Below are positions 51,996 through 61,776 of a stretch of 64,000 nucleotides of DNA, one piece after another (position 1 is the first letter of the stretch; every line of letters starts with the position of its first letter). This stretch comes from Shewanella waksmanii ATCC BAA-643 (lineage in GTDB: Bacteria > Pseudomonadota > Gammaproteobacteria > Enterobacterales > Shewanellaceae), in assembly GCF_000518805.1 (NCBI RefSeq), contig NZ_JAEH01000015.1, positions 1 through 64,000 on the forward strand, given 5' to 3'. A program made the translations under genes and the position numbers. The notes under the pieces were generated by a model that was not told where the DNA came from, ran no database searches, and worked only from the letters and a program-made list of their open reading frames with translations.

Positions 51996-52697
51996 TTAGA
52001 TGTTTTTCATCTCTTCATAAGAGGTATGACGCACATCTTTACCTTTTACGTAGTAAATAATGTACTCACAAATGTTTTGGCAACGGTCGCCTACACGCTC
52101 TACCGCCCGAGCAGCCCACAATACGTCAAGTACTTCAGGGATTGAACGTGGATCTTCCATCATATAAGTCATTAACTGACGAATAATCCCTTCATATTCA
52201 CTATCAAGCTTTTTGTCTTCACGGTGCAGTTCAATCGCCACTTCGGCATCCATACGCGCTAGCGCATCCAAGGTATCGTGCAATGTGCGGGTTGCATGGC
52301 GTCCCATGTTTTCAATGCTAACCAACAAAGGTTGTTGGTTCTTTAAGCGCTTATCGAGTGCCGCTTTAGCAATTTTTACGCAAGCATCACCAATACGCTC
52401 AAGGTCAGCAATCGTTTTTGAAATAGCAATAATCATTCGTAAATCACTGGCTGCCGGCTGGCGCTTAGCAATAATACGGGTGCATTCTTCATCAATCGAC
52501 ACTTCCATGCCGTTGACGCGGTGATCGCCTTCTATCACACGCTGCGCTAACTCAGCATCCAAAGAGACCAGTGCGTTAAGTGCTTCTTGCAACTGGTTTT
52601 CAACTAGGCCGCCCATGGCTAATACGCGATTACGGATATCATCAAGCTCGGCATTAAATTGGCCTGAGATATGGCGATTTAAATTCATGTTTTCCAT
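51996..52697 (-). CDS. phoU: Phosphate signalling protein PhoU
   Basis: A 233-residue all-helical protein with the two PhoU repeats (about 10-110 and 115-215). Metal-binding motifs are seen as [18 protein letters not shown] and the repeated ...[12 protein letters not shown] / [14 protein letters not shown] pattern. PhoU transmits Pst activity to PhoR and lowers the Pho response when phosphate is ample. It is the last gene of pstC-pstA-pstB-phoU. ATG at 52697 is used; a second ATG three codons in has a closer GGAAAA. Confidence 0.95.
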   Translation of the reverse strand: MENMNLNRHISGQFNAELDDIRNRVLAMGGLVENQLQEALNALVSLDAELAQRVIEGDHRVNGMEVSIDEECTRIIAKRQPAASDLRMIIAISKTIADLERIGDACVKIAKAALDKRLKNQQPLLVSIENMGRHATRTLHDTLDALARMDAEVAIELHREDKKLDSEYEGIIRQLMTYMMEDPRSIPEVLDVLWAARAVERVGDRCQNICEYIIYYVKGKDVRHTSYEEMKNI

Positions 52698-52750
52698 TAT
52701 GTTTTAACCTTAAGTATCTAATTTAAACTGGCACTATTAACCTAAAGCTA

Positions 52751-53569
52751 TTAGCCATATCGTCCGGTAATGTAATCTTCTGTCTTACGCTGTTTTGGCG
52801 TTGTGAAGATGGTGTTGGTATCGGCATATTCAATCAACTCACCCATATACATAAAGGCAGTTTGATCCGATACACGTGCTGCTTGTTGCATGTTGTGTGT
52901 CACAATCACCACGGTGTACTTAGATTTAAGTTCGGTGATCAACTCTTCAATGGTTAAAGTAGAGATTGGATCCAGCGCTGATGTTGGTTCATCGAGCAGT
53001 AATACTTCTGGCTCAATGGCGATGGCACGGGCAATCACTAGACGCTGCTGCTGACCACCAGATAAACCAAATGCGTTGTCGTGTAGACGATCTTTTACTT
53101 CGTCCCAAATGGCAGCGCCACGCAGTGAACGCTCGGCAGCTTCATCCAATTCACGGCGGTTATTGATGCCTTGTAAGCGTAAGCCATAAACCACGTTTTC
53201 ATAAATAGACTTAGGAAACGGGTTTGGACGCTGGAATACCATACCTACGTTACGACGTAGTGACGCTACATCAACTTTCTTGTCGTAAATATTTTGTCCA
53301 TGCAGCATGATCTCACCACCAATATGGCAGTTATCGACTAAATCATTCATGCGGTTGATGCAGCGCAGTAGTGTAGATTTACCACAACCACTTGGACCAA
53401 TAAATGCGGTAACTTTCTTCTTTGGTATTTTCATTGAGACATCAAACAATGCCTGCTTATCGCCATACTTAAGATCTAAATTACGGATCTCTAGGGCTGT
53501 TTGCTCAGGACTTAAGTTGTCCAAATCTAAAGTGTCTGTTTTCATTACCGACTTATCTATCGAAATCAT
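52751..53569 (-). CDS. pstB: Phosphate ABC transporter ATPase PstB
   Basis: A 272-residue ATPase with Walker [11 protein letters not shown]-loop [14 protein letters not shown], signature [16 protein letters not shown], Walker [14 protein letters not shown] and switch VTHNMQQA. The sequence [20 protein letters not shown] is specific for PstB. It drives high-affinity phosphate import. AGGA lies 6 nt before the ATG, and the gene sits between pstA and phoU with gaps of 79 and 53 bp. Confidence 0.96.
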   Translation of the reverse strand: MISIDKSVMKTDTLDLDNLSPEQTALEIRNLDLKYGDKQALFDVSMKIPKKKVTAFIGPSGCGKSTLLRCINRMNDLVDNCHIGGEIMLHGQNIYDKKVDVASLRRNVGMVFQRPNPFPKSIYENVVYGLRLQGINNRRELDEAAERSLRGAAIWDEVKDRLHDNAFGLSGGQQQRLVIARAIAIEPEVLLLDEPTSALDPISTLTIEELITELKSKYTVVIVTHNMQQAARVSDQTAFMYMGELIEYADTNTIFTTPKQRKTEDYITGRYG

Positions 53570-53648
53570 ATCTATTCCTAATCACTTCAGGATAACTGTT
53601 TTTAAAGCGCCCGACCACTTTGCGGACGCTTTCAAATCTGCTTGTAAA

Positions 53649-55301
53649 TTAATGTTCTAGCGAACGGTATTTTTCGCGTAAATGGTTACGTACGGCAATT
53701 GCGGTTAAATTCAAACTCACAATCACAGAAACCAGTAAGAACGATGTGGCATAAACCAAAGGACGCGCTGCTTCAACGTTAGGGCTTTGGAAACCAACAT
53801 CATAAATATGGAAACCTAAGTGCATGAATTTTCTTTCTAAATGCACAAATGGGAAGTTCATATCAATAGGTAACGTTGGTGCCAGCTTAACCACACCCAC
53901 TAACATAAGCGGTGCAACTTCACCTGCTGCACGGGCAACCGCCAGAATCAAACCGGTCATAATCGCTGGACTTGCCATTGGGATAATAATACGCCATAGG
54001 GTTTCCGCTTTCGTTGCGCCCAGGGCTAAACTACCTTGGCGCACAGAGCTTGGAATGCGGCTTAAGCCTTCCTCGGTCGATACAATCACCACTGGCAAAG
54101 TCAAAATGGCTAGGGTTAGCGCCGACCAAATAACACCTGGCGAGCCGAATGTCGGCGTAGGCAGTGCTTCAGGGTAAAACAGTTGGTCAATTGAGCCACC
54201 TAACATATACACAAAGAAGCCCAGACCAAATACGCCGTAAACAATCGACGGTACACCGGCTAAGTTAATCACCGCGATACGGATCATCTTAGTTATCGGC
54301 CCTTTCTTGGCATATTCGTGTAGATAAATTGCGGCAACAACCCCAAAAGGTGTCACGATGACAGCCATCAGCATCACCATGAAGACCGTACCAAAGATAG
54401 CTGGGAACACCCCGCCCTCGGTATTGGCTTCACGTGGATCATGGGTGACAAAGTTGATTACCCCTTTCACCCAATGGGCTGCCTTACCAAACACGTTAAG
54501 ACGGTTTGAGTAAGTCACCCCTAAAATGCTATCAAGTTTTAATGTGACCTCTTGGCCACGCATATCTTTAATGATCACCGCATCACGGCCAGCTTCTGCA
54601 CGCAGGTCAAAGAACTGCTTTTCCAATACCAGATAGTCAGCTTGTAAGGTATCGCGCTGCGTTTGTAACTCAAGCTTACGGCTATCGGTCAGGGCATTAT
54701 CTAACTCATAACGACGTTCTTTTAAACGAAGTTGTTCAAGCTTATGATTAATGGCGCCAATTTCACGCTTTTGTAGTCCTACCGCTTTTTCGCTGAGCTC
54801 TACCGCTCGCTCGATTTGCGCTTCAAACTCACTTTCAACATCTTCTGGGTTAAGACGCTTACCATTTTCGATAATCGCTACCGGGTAGCCATAGAAGTCA
54901 CCATTCTTGGTGCGCTCCATTTTGGCAATCCCTTCAGGTGTTGAACGCGACACGATGTCGGTTTCCATCACCCAACGAAAATCTAGGCCAACAAATTCAC
55001 GGTTACCGGTTTTAATCAAATAACGCGTGACGGTCTCACCCGGGTGGTCGTTAAACTTGTGACCCGCTGAGATTAAACGTTCAGTAGGCACTTCTTCACG
55101 GTCATAAATCTCACCAATAATGGTGGATTTTTGTCCCTGCTGATCAACTAGCTCCCATTGATAAATCTCTGCAGGCCAAAAGTAACTTAGGCCGCGCCAG
55201 GCAATAAGCAACAATAGCCCTAATACTGCGATCAAGCTGATGCTAACAGCACCACCTGTCATCCATATCCATGGAGCCCCTGATTTAAACCACTTACCCA
55301 T
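53649..55301 (-). CDS. pstA: Phosphate ABC transporter permease PstA, long form
   Basis: A 550-residue permease, nearly twice the 296 residues of E. coli PstA. The extra N-terminal part (about 40-280) follows a first membrane helix and includes a coiled-coil segment (about 165-245: HKLEQLRLKERRYELDNALT and so on) and a beta-rich region. The normal permease domain occupies the C-terminal 260 residues, with AAIYLHEYAKKGPITKMIRI, NLAGVPSIVYGVFGLGFFVY and the EAA-like SLALGATKAETLWRIIIPMA. The extended form is known from Shewanella and Vibrio. GAGG precedes the ATG. Confidence 0.92.
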   Translation of the reverse strand: MGKWFKSGAPWIWMTGGAVSISLIAVLGLLLLIAWRGLSYFWPAEIYQWELVDQQGQKSTIIGEIYDREEVPTERLISAGHKFNDHPGETVTRYLIKTGNREFVGLDFRWVMETDIVSRSTPEGIAKMERTKNGDFYGYPVAIIENGKRLNPEDVESEFEAQIERAVELSEKAVGLQKREIGAINHKLEQLRLKERRYELDNALTDSRKLELQTQRDTLQADYLVLEKQFFDLRAEAGRDAVIIKDMRGQEVTLKLDSILGVTYSNRLNVFGKAAHWVKGVINFVTHDPREANTEGGVFPAIFGTVFMVMLMAVIVTPFGVVAAIYLHEYAKKGPITKMIRIAVINLAGVPSIVYGVFGLGFFVYMLGGSIDQLFYPEALPTPTFGSPGVIWSALTLAILTLPVVIVSTEEGLSRIPSSVRQGSLALGATKAETLWRIIIPMASPAIMTGLILAVARAAGEVAPLMLVGVVKLAPTLPIDMNFPFVHLERKFMHLGFHIYDVGFQSPNVEAARPLVYATSFLLVSVIVSLNLTAIAVRNHLREKYRSLEH

Positions 55302-55360
55302 TGCAACAACCTCTTACGGATTCAGGCGACAATACAATTACGTTAAACATCCATTTCCCC

Positions 55361-57619
55361 TTACAGTGAGCTGTAGCGTTCACGAAGACGCTGACGGACC
55401 ACTTCTGCAATGGTGTTAAAGAAGAAGGTGAAGATAAACAACACGAATGCGGCCAAGAACAACACACGATAGTGTGAGCTGCCAATAGCAGACTCTGGCA
55501 TCTCTACGGCAATGTTTGCCGCTAAGGTACGCATACCTTCAAACACGCTCCACTCCATAATCGCGGTGTTACCCGTTGCCATTAGTACAATCATGGTTTC
55601 ACCCACAGCACGGCCTAATCCCATCATTACGGCTGAGAAAATACCCGGACTTGCGGTAAGTAGCACAACGCGTGTCAATGTCTGCCAGTTGGTCGCACCT
55701 AAAGCCAAACTACCGTTTGATAGGTGACGGGGTACTGAGAACACCGCATCTTCAGCAATAGAGAATATGGTAGGAATAACCGCGAAGCCCATAGCAATAC
55801 CCACCACTAGTGCATTACGCTGATCGAATGTAATTCCTAGCTCGTTAGTGATGAACATACGCGAGTCGCCACCAAAGAAGGCTAATTCGATGGTTGGGCT
55901 AATGTAGAATGAGAACCAGCCTACAAAGATAATCACCGGCAGTAACATCAGTTCTTGATAGACTTCAGGTAAACGCTGTTTCCATTTACCTGGCAAGTTA
56001 TGCCACGCAAATGCGGTAGTCAGTATCGACAGTGGCAACAGCAGTAATAGCACCAGTATGCCCGGCAAGTTGTCTTCAATCAGCGGCGCTAACCACAGAC
56101 CCGCTAAGAAACCCAAAATAACCGTCGGTAAGGCTTCCATGATTTCAATGGTCGGTTTAACAACGGCGCGCACTTTTGGTGACATGAAGTAAGCCGTATA
56201 GATAGCACCAGCAATCGCCAATGGCGTTGCAAATAACATCGCATACAGTGCCGCTTTCATGGTACCGAACGCTAAAGGCGTCAAACTTAACTTAGCTTCA
56301 AAATCATCTGAGCCTGAGGTTGACTGCCATACAAACTGTGGCTCTGGGTAACCTTCGTACCAGACTTTGCTCCACATCGCACTCCAAGAAACTTCTGGGT
56401 GAGTGTTATCAACGCTAAATAGGTTTAACTTATTGTTAGCTTCGACCACCAACGCATTCGAACGTGGGGTAAATCCGAGCGCTGTTGGGTTTTGGATATC
56501 AAAAGTTTCAGTGAGCAGCTTACGTTGGCTAGTGGTGTATAGCAGGTTCAGTTCGCCTTGCTCACTGACAGTGATGAAGCTTTTACGATAAAACTCACTC
56601 GCCATAGCTGCGATAGCGGTTTTGTTTTTGAATTCACGGATTTGTTGGTACTGACGACCTTTATCACCGTTAACTTGGAAATACTGCAACACCAAACCAT
56701 TGTCGTAAGACACCAACACTGAACTCGCGCCAGCGAGTAGCGTAACATCAGTCACTTTGGCCTTGCTGCGTTCAAGTTCAACTACTTGTAGTAAGCGCAC
56801 GGCTTCTACATCGCGAATGTCATAAACAAATAGCTTGTTGTTCGCTCTTAACATAAGTTGACGCTGATCTGGCGTCATCAGTTGCTGATCAACACGTTGT
56901 GGTGCATCGGCAATAATGCCGCGATAGCTGTACCACTCGACCTCTTCGGTCATCATGTTCTCTTCACCCTCTTTACGAGTGAGATACCATGTTTGGTCAT
57001 CACCTTGATACGCAAATGACATTTTGTCACTGGCATAGGCAAACGCGAGGTTATTTAGCGGCGCGCCATCAAGTGCTACCTGCAAAGGTTGCTCACCTAA
57101 AGGCAAGCGCAGCTTAGGCGTGATAAGACGCTGGTTGTTTGGATAGGTAACGCCAAAGTCAATCCCTGCGAGGATAAGCTGACCGTTAGATAGGCCAAAT
57201 GCAAAACGTTGCTCACTTGGGACAGAAACCGCACTACTCACAATGCTCGCATCGGCAGGGATGGTAAGCTTATTGGTTTCAATTTCGCTACCGCTAGATG
57301 CGCGATAAAAGCTCACCGTGGCATCTTCGCCAACACGGTAAAGTACTTCATTTTGTTCATCTGCGCCGACCATTAATGCCGGAGCACTAGTTTCATCGAG
57401 GCTAATTTGGCTTACGGGCGCGATTTCTGCACCGTCAAATATTGGCTTTACTACATAAAGCAAATAGAAAAAAATCAGCAGTAGTGCCACAAAAACCATT
57501 GTGCCACCTAAGGTTACACCTGCCTGTGTTAATCTATCTTTTATCGCCCTTCTACTCGAGCCCTTACCCATTAATAGGTTTGTTGCCGTAGAACCAGGTT
57601 GAGATACCTGAGCTTCCAT
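55361..57619 (-). CDS. pstC: Phosphate ABC transporter permease PstC, long form
   Basis: A 752-residue permease, against 319 in E. coli PstC. After an N-terminal membrane helix (about 35-60), residues about 70-430 form a large periplasmic domain with repeated short beta motifs of beta-propeller appearance. The standard PstC domain starts near 455: LTPLAFGTMKAALYAMLFAT, PTIEIMEALPTVILGFLAGL and SLALGATNWQTLTRVVLLTA for the EAA loop. It is the first gene of the operon and its upstream region has PhoB half-sites. No pstS precedes it, so the binding protein is encoded elsewhere. GAGG lies 6 nt before the ATG. Confidence 0.92.
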   Translation of the reverse strand: MEAQVSQPGSTATNLLMGKGSSRRAIKDRLTQAGVTLGGTMVFVALLLIFFYLLYVVKPIFDGAEIAPVSQISLDETSAPALMVGADEQNEVLYRVGEDATVSFYRASSGSEIETNKLTIPADASIVSSAVSVPSEQRFAFGLSNGQLILAGIDFGVTYPNNQRLITPKLRLPLGEQPLQVALDGAPLNNLAFAYASDKMSFAYQGDDQTWYLTRKEGEENMMTEEVEWYSYRGIIADAPQRVDQQLMTPDQRQLMLRANNKLFVYDIRDVEAVRLLQVVELERSKAKVTDVTLLAGASSVLVSYDNGLVLQYFQVNGDKGRQYQQIREFKNKTAIAAMASEFYRKSFITVSEQGELNLLYTTSQRKLLTETFDIQNPTALGFTPRSNALVVEANNKLNLFSVDNTHPEVSWSAMWSKVWYEGYPEPQFVWQSTSGSDDFEAKLSLTPLAFGTMKAALYAMLFATPLAIAGAIYTAYFMSPKVRAVVKPTIEIMEALPTVILGFLAGLWLAPLIEDNLPGILVLLLLLPLSILTTAFAWHNLPGKWKQRLPEVYQELMLLPVIIFVGWFSFYISPTIELAFFGGDSRMFITNELGITFDQRNALVVGIAMGFAVIPTIFSIAEDAVFSVPRHLSNGSLALGATNWQTLTRVVLLTASPGIFSAVMMGLGRAVGETMIVLMATGNTAIMEWSVFEGMRTLAANIAVEMPESAIGSSHYRVLFLAAFVLFIFTFFFNTIAEVVRQRLRERYSSL

Positions 57620-57722
57620 TAAAAACCTCGTTTATTATGTTTCAGTAGACTTTTTTCTGGGATTGTGAACAACGCTATGCTAACAATAGTGTTCGCAACC
57701 CATTTCAGACGAGTGGGATTAT

Positions 57723-57751
57723 ATGACGTAAAGATGACACTAGTGTTACAG
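57723..57751 (-). promoter_or_regulatory. PhoB-binding Pho box with three half-sites
   Basis: On the minus strand CTGTAAC-ACTA-GTGTCAT-CTTT-ACGTCAT gives three 7-bp half-sites at exact 11-bp spacing, resembling CTGTCAT repeats. They lie about 105-130 bp upstream of pstC. A TATAAT overlaps the last base of the third half-site. Spacing fits PhoB control of the operon. Confidence 0.75.
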
Positions 57752-57796
57752 TGGGGCAATGTCAGCTTTTTTATTAATTAGTGGAGTTTTATCAAA

Positions 57797-58297
57797 ATGT
57801 TACGATATTTAGTAACCTTGCAGGTAGCCGACAAAACGGGTTTAGTCGAGCAAATCGCCCATGCAGTCAGTCGTCACGGCGGTAATTGGTTAGATTCTGA
57901 ACTGCGTCACATTAATGGTATTTTTGCTGCCATTTTGTTACTTGAAGTACCGGCAAATAATTGGGACAACTTAGTCGATAGCCTAGAGTGTATAGAAGGC
58001 CTAAGTTTAACGTATGCAAAGACTGGGCAAGAAAGTCAACCTTCACAACAACTTAGCTATAGTGTCGTTGCCTATGACCGCCCCGGTTTAGTGCATGAAA
58101 TCTCCAATAAGATCAATGCTACGGGTATGAACATTGAACATTTTAGTACCCAGTACGAAAGCGCAAGCCACACAGGCGTAGCGCTATTCAAGGCGACATT
58201 TATTGTCGGCCAGGCGGCACAAGATAGCGATGAGCGCTTAACAGAGGCGCTTTATACTATTGGCGATGACGTGGTTTTGGACAAGCTCGAACGCTAA
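57797..58297 (+). CDS. GcvR-like protein with two ACT domains
   Basis: A 166-residue protein with two ACT domains (about 3-75 and 87-160): YLVTLQVADKTGLVEQIAHA and YSVVAYDRPGLVHEISNKIN, followed by INATGMNIEHFSTQYESASH. Paired ACT domains of this size resemble GcvR, the glycine-cleavage repressor accessory protein, and other amino-acid-binding regulators. No DNA-binding domain is present, so any control is by protein contact. A TGGAG site precedes the ATG. It diverges from the pst operon and ends at a strong terminator. Confidence 0.8.
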   Translation: MLRYLVTLQVADKTGLVEQIAHAVSRHGGNWLDSELRHINGIFAAILLLEVPANNWDNLVDSLECIEGLSLTYAKTGQESQPSQQLSYSVVAYDRPGLVHEISNKINATGMNIEHFSTQYESASHTGVALFKATFIVGQAAQDSDERLTEALYTIGDDVVLDKLER

Positions 58298-58322
58298 TAC
58301 CTGCACATAACAGAGACTCATG

Positions 58323-58349
58323 GGCCAGCCTTTACAGCTGGCCTTTTTT
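58323..58349 (+). terminator. Rho-independent terminator of the ACT-domain gene
   Basis: GGCCAGC / GCTGGCC stem with a 7-nt loop and six T residues, 25 bp after the stop. Confidence 0.85.
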
Positions 58350-58475
58350 ATTAACAAATATATCCTGCATTTTCTGCCTATTTCGAGCCAATGCTAATCG
58401 ATTAAATCGTTCTAAGTTGTCTATGATAATCTGTTAGACTAGCTACCAAATCATAAAAATAGCTTTGGAAACGCA

Positions 58476-59303
58476 ATGTCAAACACCACTATTGGTCATA
58501 TCAGAAAAATGAAGAGCGCACTCAATGCGCAAGGTGAAGTTAGCTATCAATTGCCACTTGGCGATCAGTTAGTCGACATGAACCCGTATATAGGCAAAAC
58601 ACTGACATTAGTGCATACCGGTAATATTCACTGCTGTAACTGCGGCAAGAAAACAAAGAAAAGCTACTCGCAAGGGCACTGTTTTGTTTGTATGAAGAAA
58701 CTTGCTAGCTGCGACATGTGTATTATGAAACCGGAAACCTGCCATTATGATCAAGGTACCTGCCGAGAGCCTGAATGGGGGCAAGCCAACTGTTTCGTAC
58801 CCCACTATGTTTACTTGTCGAATACCTCAGGTTTAAAAGTCGGCATTACTCGTCATACTCAACTGCCTACACGCTGGATTGACCAAGGCGCGACTCAAGC
58901 ACTCGCAATACTGAAAGTATCAAGCCGCCAATTGTCAGGGCTTGTTGAAGTTGAGCTGGCAAAAATGATCGCAGACAAAACCAATTGGCGTGCAATGCTT
59001 AAAGGCGATGAGTCACCAATGGACTTGCAAGCCAAAGCGGCTGAATTGCTACCAGAAATTGAAACACGCTTGCACGAACTGGCAATGGAACATGGTGAAT
59101 ACGCCATTGAGAGATTAGACAATGCACCCCAGTCGATCTCATTTCCGGTGAGCCAATATCCAACTAAGATTAGTTCGCACAATTTTGATAAAAACCCCGA
59201 AGTATCCGGTGTTCTTCAGGGCATAAAGGGTCAGTATTTAATTTTTGATACCGGCGTGATTAACCTTCGAAAATTCACCTCTTATGAAATTGAATTGAGT
59301 TAA
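58476..59303 (+). CDS. DUF2797 protein with Cys clusters
   Basis: A 275-residue protein. Residues about 48-110 carry CCNCGKKTKKSYSQGHCFVC, then a C-x2-C-x4-C set in CDMCIMKPETCHY and a CREPEWG end, a likely zinc-binding region. Next comes HYVYLSNTSGLKVGITRHTQ and LPTRWIDQGATQALAILKV, a short strand-helix unit that resembles the GIY-YIG/T5orf172 core (VYxx...VGIT..R). This matches the DUF2797 family as I recall it. Function is unknown; the GIY-YIG resemblance hints at nucleic acid binding. GGAAA precedes the ATG. Confidence 0.8.
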   Translation: MSNTTIGHIRKMKSALNAQGEVSYQLPLGDQLVDMNPYIGKTLTLVHTGNIHCCNCGKKTKKSYSQGHCFVCMKKLASCDMCIMKPETCHYDQGTCREPEWGQANCFVPHYVYLSNTSGLKVGITRHTQLPTRWIDQGATQALAILKVSSRQLSGLVEVELAKMIADKTNWRAMLKGDESPMDLQAKAAELLPEIETRLHELAMEHGEYAIERLDNAPQSISFPVSQYPTKISSHNFDKNPEVSGVLQGIKGQYLIFDTGVINLRKFTSYEIELS

Positions 59304-59312
59304 TCAACCTAG

Positions 59313-59342
59313 CTGCGTTGGCACTTAGCCAACGCGGCCTTG
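59313..59342. terminator. Stem-loop between convergent DUF2797 and MsrBA genes
   Basis: GCGTTGGC / GCCAACGC with a 5-nt loop. T runs on both sides are weak, but the position between two converging stops fits a shared terminator. Confidence 0.45.
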
Positions 59343-59353
59343 TTCTACGTGCC

Positions 59354-60259
59354 CTACTTTAGCTTGTCAGCAAATAACTGTTTAACTTTATCCACTTTCG
59401 GCTTAACCACTATTTGGCAGTATGGCTGCTCACCATGTTGAGCAAAATAGTCATCATGGTATGACTCAGCAGGGAAAAAGCGGTCGAAAGCACTCACTTG
59501 AGTGACGATAGGATCGGGCCATAGCCTAGCTCGGGTCATCTGTTCAATATGCTGATTAACGCTATCGCTTTGCGCACTATTATGAATGAACACCACTGAA
59601 CGGTATTGCGGGCCAATATCGTTACCTTGACGGTTTAACGTTGTCGGATCATGGCTTTGCCAAAATACAGCCAATAACTCATCAAAAGAGATCACTTTGG
59701 GGTCAAACTCAATATGAACCACTTCAGCATGGGCGGTCGATCCGCTACAAACCGCTTTGTAATTCGCATCTGACTCATCACCACCGCTATAGCCAGACTG
59801 AACGGTTAACACACCGGCTAATTGACTAAATACGGCTTCGATACACCAGAAGCAGCCACCGCCAAAGGTTGCAAATTCAGTCGTACTTTGGTTTTGTGCC
59901 AGATCATCTAATGCTTTAAAACTCATGGAGACTGAGTTGACGCAATGGCGCAAGTTTTTGTCTGTTAAGCGCTCACCGGCAAAAACATGGCCTAAATGGC
60001 CATCGCAACCACTGCATACGATCTCTGTTCGTTGGCCATCGGCATCTGGAATCCTGTTAACTGCCCCGGCAATCTCATCATCAAACGCAGGCCAACCACA
60101 ATGGGCATTAAACTTATGTTCGCTCAAGTAAAGCGGCTGATCACAACGCTTGCAAACATACACCCCCTTAGCATCATGTAGGTGGTACTCACCGCTAAAA
60201 GGTCGCTCAGTGCCTTTTTCTTCAATGACATATCGTTCGAATTCAGTTAACTCACGCAT
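59354..60259 (-). CDS. msrAB: Bifunctional methionine sulfoxide reductase MsrB-MsrA
   Basis: A 301-residue fusion in the order MsrB-MsrA. The MsrB part (about 1-120) has zinc ligands C36, C39, C82 and C85 and the catalytic Cys106 in LRHCVNSVSM. The MsrA part (about 127-295) has GGGCFWCIEA with catalytic Cys136. YSGGDESDANYKAVCSGSTA, HAEVVHIEFDP and QYRSVVFIHN are the MsrA core. The two parts reduce the R- and S-forms of methionine sulfoxide. A GGAG site lies 8 nt before the ATG. It is cytosolic: no signal peptide is present. Confidence 0.95.
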   Translation of the reverse strand: MRELTEFERYVIEEKGTERPFSGEYHLHDAKGVYVCKRCDQPLYLSEHKFNAHCGWPAFDDEIAGAVNRIPDADGQRTEIVCSGCDGHLGHVFAGERLTDKNLRHCVNSVSMSFKALDDLAQNQSTTEFATFGGGCFWCIEAVFSQLAGVLTVQSGYSGGDESDANYKAVCSGSTAHAEVVHIEFDPKVISFDELLAVFWQSHDPTTLNRQGNDIGPQYRSVVFIHNSAQSDSVNQHIEQMTRARLWPDPIVTQVSAFDRFFPAESYHDDYFAQHGEQPYCQIVVKPKVDKVKQLFADKLK

Positions 60260-60497
60260 TAATACTCTCCAACTCTCTAACTCGCGATTGCTTATAACTA
60301 CCTAGACCGGACTTAAGGTCAATTTCTGTCATCATTTGCAGCGATAACTCAACTGAGTCAACAGATTAAGTATCCGACTAATTTACTAAGATATTAGCAA
60401 AATTATTTTGCTGATGCTTGTTTACACTCATCTGACTGATATTACGTTATTAATGGACTTTTTCGATCACCTAAACCTAAATTAAAAACAATAAAAC

Positions 60498-60513
60498 AGT
60501 GACTTATGTCACA
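60498..60513 (+). promoter_or_regulatory. CRP site in the oxygenase promoter
   Basis: AGTGA-CTTATG-TCACA matches nine of ten core bases of the CRP palindrome. A TAAAAT at 60527-60532 or TAATGC nearby could serve as -10, about the distance seen at class II promoters. The start codon of the oxygenase is 73 bp downstream. Confidence 0.55.
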
Positions 60514-60585
60514 CTTGTTTGCAGGCTAAAATAATGCAGGCTACTATCTATCTTGGGTCAAACATACAATAAAAGCGAAAAGCAG

Positions 60586-61425
60586 ATGCAACTACCAACC
60601 ATAAATTATCAAGCAGCAGATAGTGCGCAGCAATTTGTCGAGTCATTAAGAGAGACTGGCTTTGGGGTGCTCACTCAACATCCCATTGACAAGCAACTCG
60701 TTGAAACCATTTATCAGCAATGGCAAGACTTCTTTAATAGTGATGAAAAACAGCAATATTTGTTTAAGCCGGAAACTCAAGATGGCTTTTTCCCAGCTGA
60801 AGTCTCTGAAACCGCCAAAGGCGCAACAGTTAAAGACATTAAAGAGTACTACCATGTATACCCTTGGGGACGCATCCCACCTGCTTTAAAAGACAACATT
60901 ATTGCCTATTATCAGCAAGCTAATGACTTAGCAGCAGAGTTGCTAAGCTGGGTAGAAGCTCATACACCAGCAGAAATTGCCGTCAATTACTCTATTGCTC
61001 TGCCTAAAATGATCGAGCAAAGCCACAAGACACTGTTGCGAATTTTACATTACCCACCAATGTCTGGTGATGAAGAACCCGGTGCCATTCGTGCCGCCGC
61101 ACATGAAGACATTAACTTGCTTACCATCTTGCCCGCAGCCAATGAGCCCGGACTGCAGGTTAAAGCCAAAGACGGTCAGTGGTTAGACGTACCCTGTGAT
61201 TTTGGCAATCTGATCATCAATATTGGAGACATGTTGCAAGAAGCCTCTGGTGGGTATTTCCCATCAACCACCCACAGAGTGATTAACCCCGAAGGGGCAG
61301 ATATGAGTCGCTCTCGTATTTCGCTGCCGCTGTTTCTCCACCCGAAACCAGAAGTCGTGCTTTCAAGTCGCTATACCGCAGACAGCTATCTAATGGAAAG
61401 GTTACGTGAACTGGGTGTGATCTAA
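60586..61425 (+). CDS. 2-oxoglutarate/Fe(II) oxygenase, IPNS family
   Basis: The start is set at ATG 60586 (MQLPTINYQ), 279 residues; a TTG at 60553 is the alternative. The isopenicillin N synthase-like fold is clear: the iron ligands are H173 and D175 in AAHEDIN and H230 in TTHRVINP, and the 2-oxoglutarate Arg is R244 in SRSRIS. KTLLRILHYPP and LLTILPAANEPGLQV are typical of bacterial members. The substrate is unknown. A good CRP site lies in the promoter, so expression may respond to cAMP. It is not in an operon. Confidence 0.85.
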   Translation: MQLPTINYQAADSAQQFVESLRETGFGVLTQHPIDKQLVETIYQQWQDFFNSDEKQQYLFKPETQDGFFPAEVSETAKGATVKDIKEYYHVYPWGRIPPALKDNIIAYYQQANDLAAELLSWVEAHTPAEIAVNYSIALPKMIEQSHKTLLRILHYPPMSGDEEPGAIRAAAHEDINLLTILPAANEPGLQVKAKDGQWLDVPCDFGNLIINIGDMLQEASGGYFPSTTHRVINPEGADMSRSRISLPLFLHPKPEVVLSSRYTADSYLMERLRELGVI

Positions 61426-61776
61426 CAAAACAACCCCTTTAGTGCCACGGCAAGTCAGTTTAAGTCGCCAAGACTTGAGCTGACCCCGCTCCAATCAACT
61501 TAAGAGTACGATTGGTTAAAATAGCTAAACATGCGGTTTAGCTTGGCTTATGACGCGGATAATGCCTATAAAGTGGTCTGTGTTCGCGTAAAGCACTTTA
61601 CTAAACACATAACAGATAACGGCAATCGTTTTACGCTAGAATCTACCTGCCACTACAGCATCACAAAAACTTTAAAAACATCAACTTAATAGCAAATTTT
61701 GCTTGCTATCACGTTTACATAATATTATGTTTTAGCCTTGATGGTATTAACATAATAACAAAAAAGGTTGCGCTGG
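61426..61776. other. Intergenic region after the oxygenase
   Basis: About 350 bp without a gene. It contains an imperfect hairpin (GTCAGTTTAAGTC / GACTTGAGCTGAC, 61454-61484) that may end the oxygenase transcript and an 8-bp hairpin AGCTAAAC / GTTTAGCT at 61523-61543. Both lack T tracts. Confidence 0.4.
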
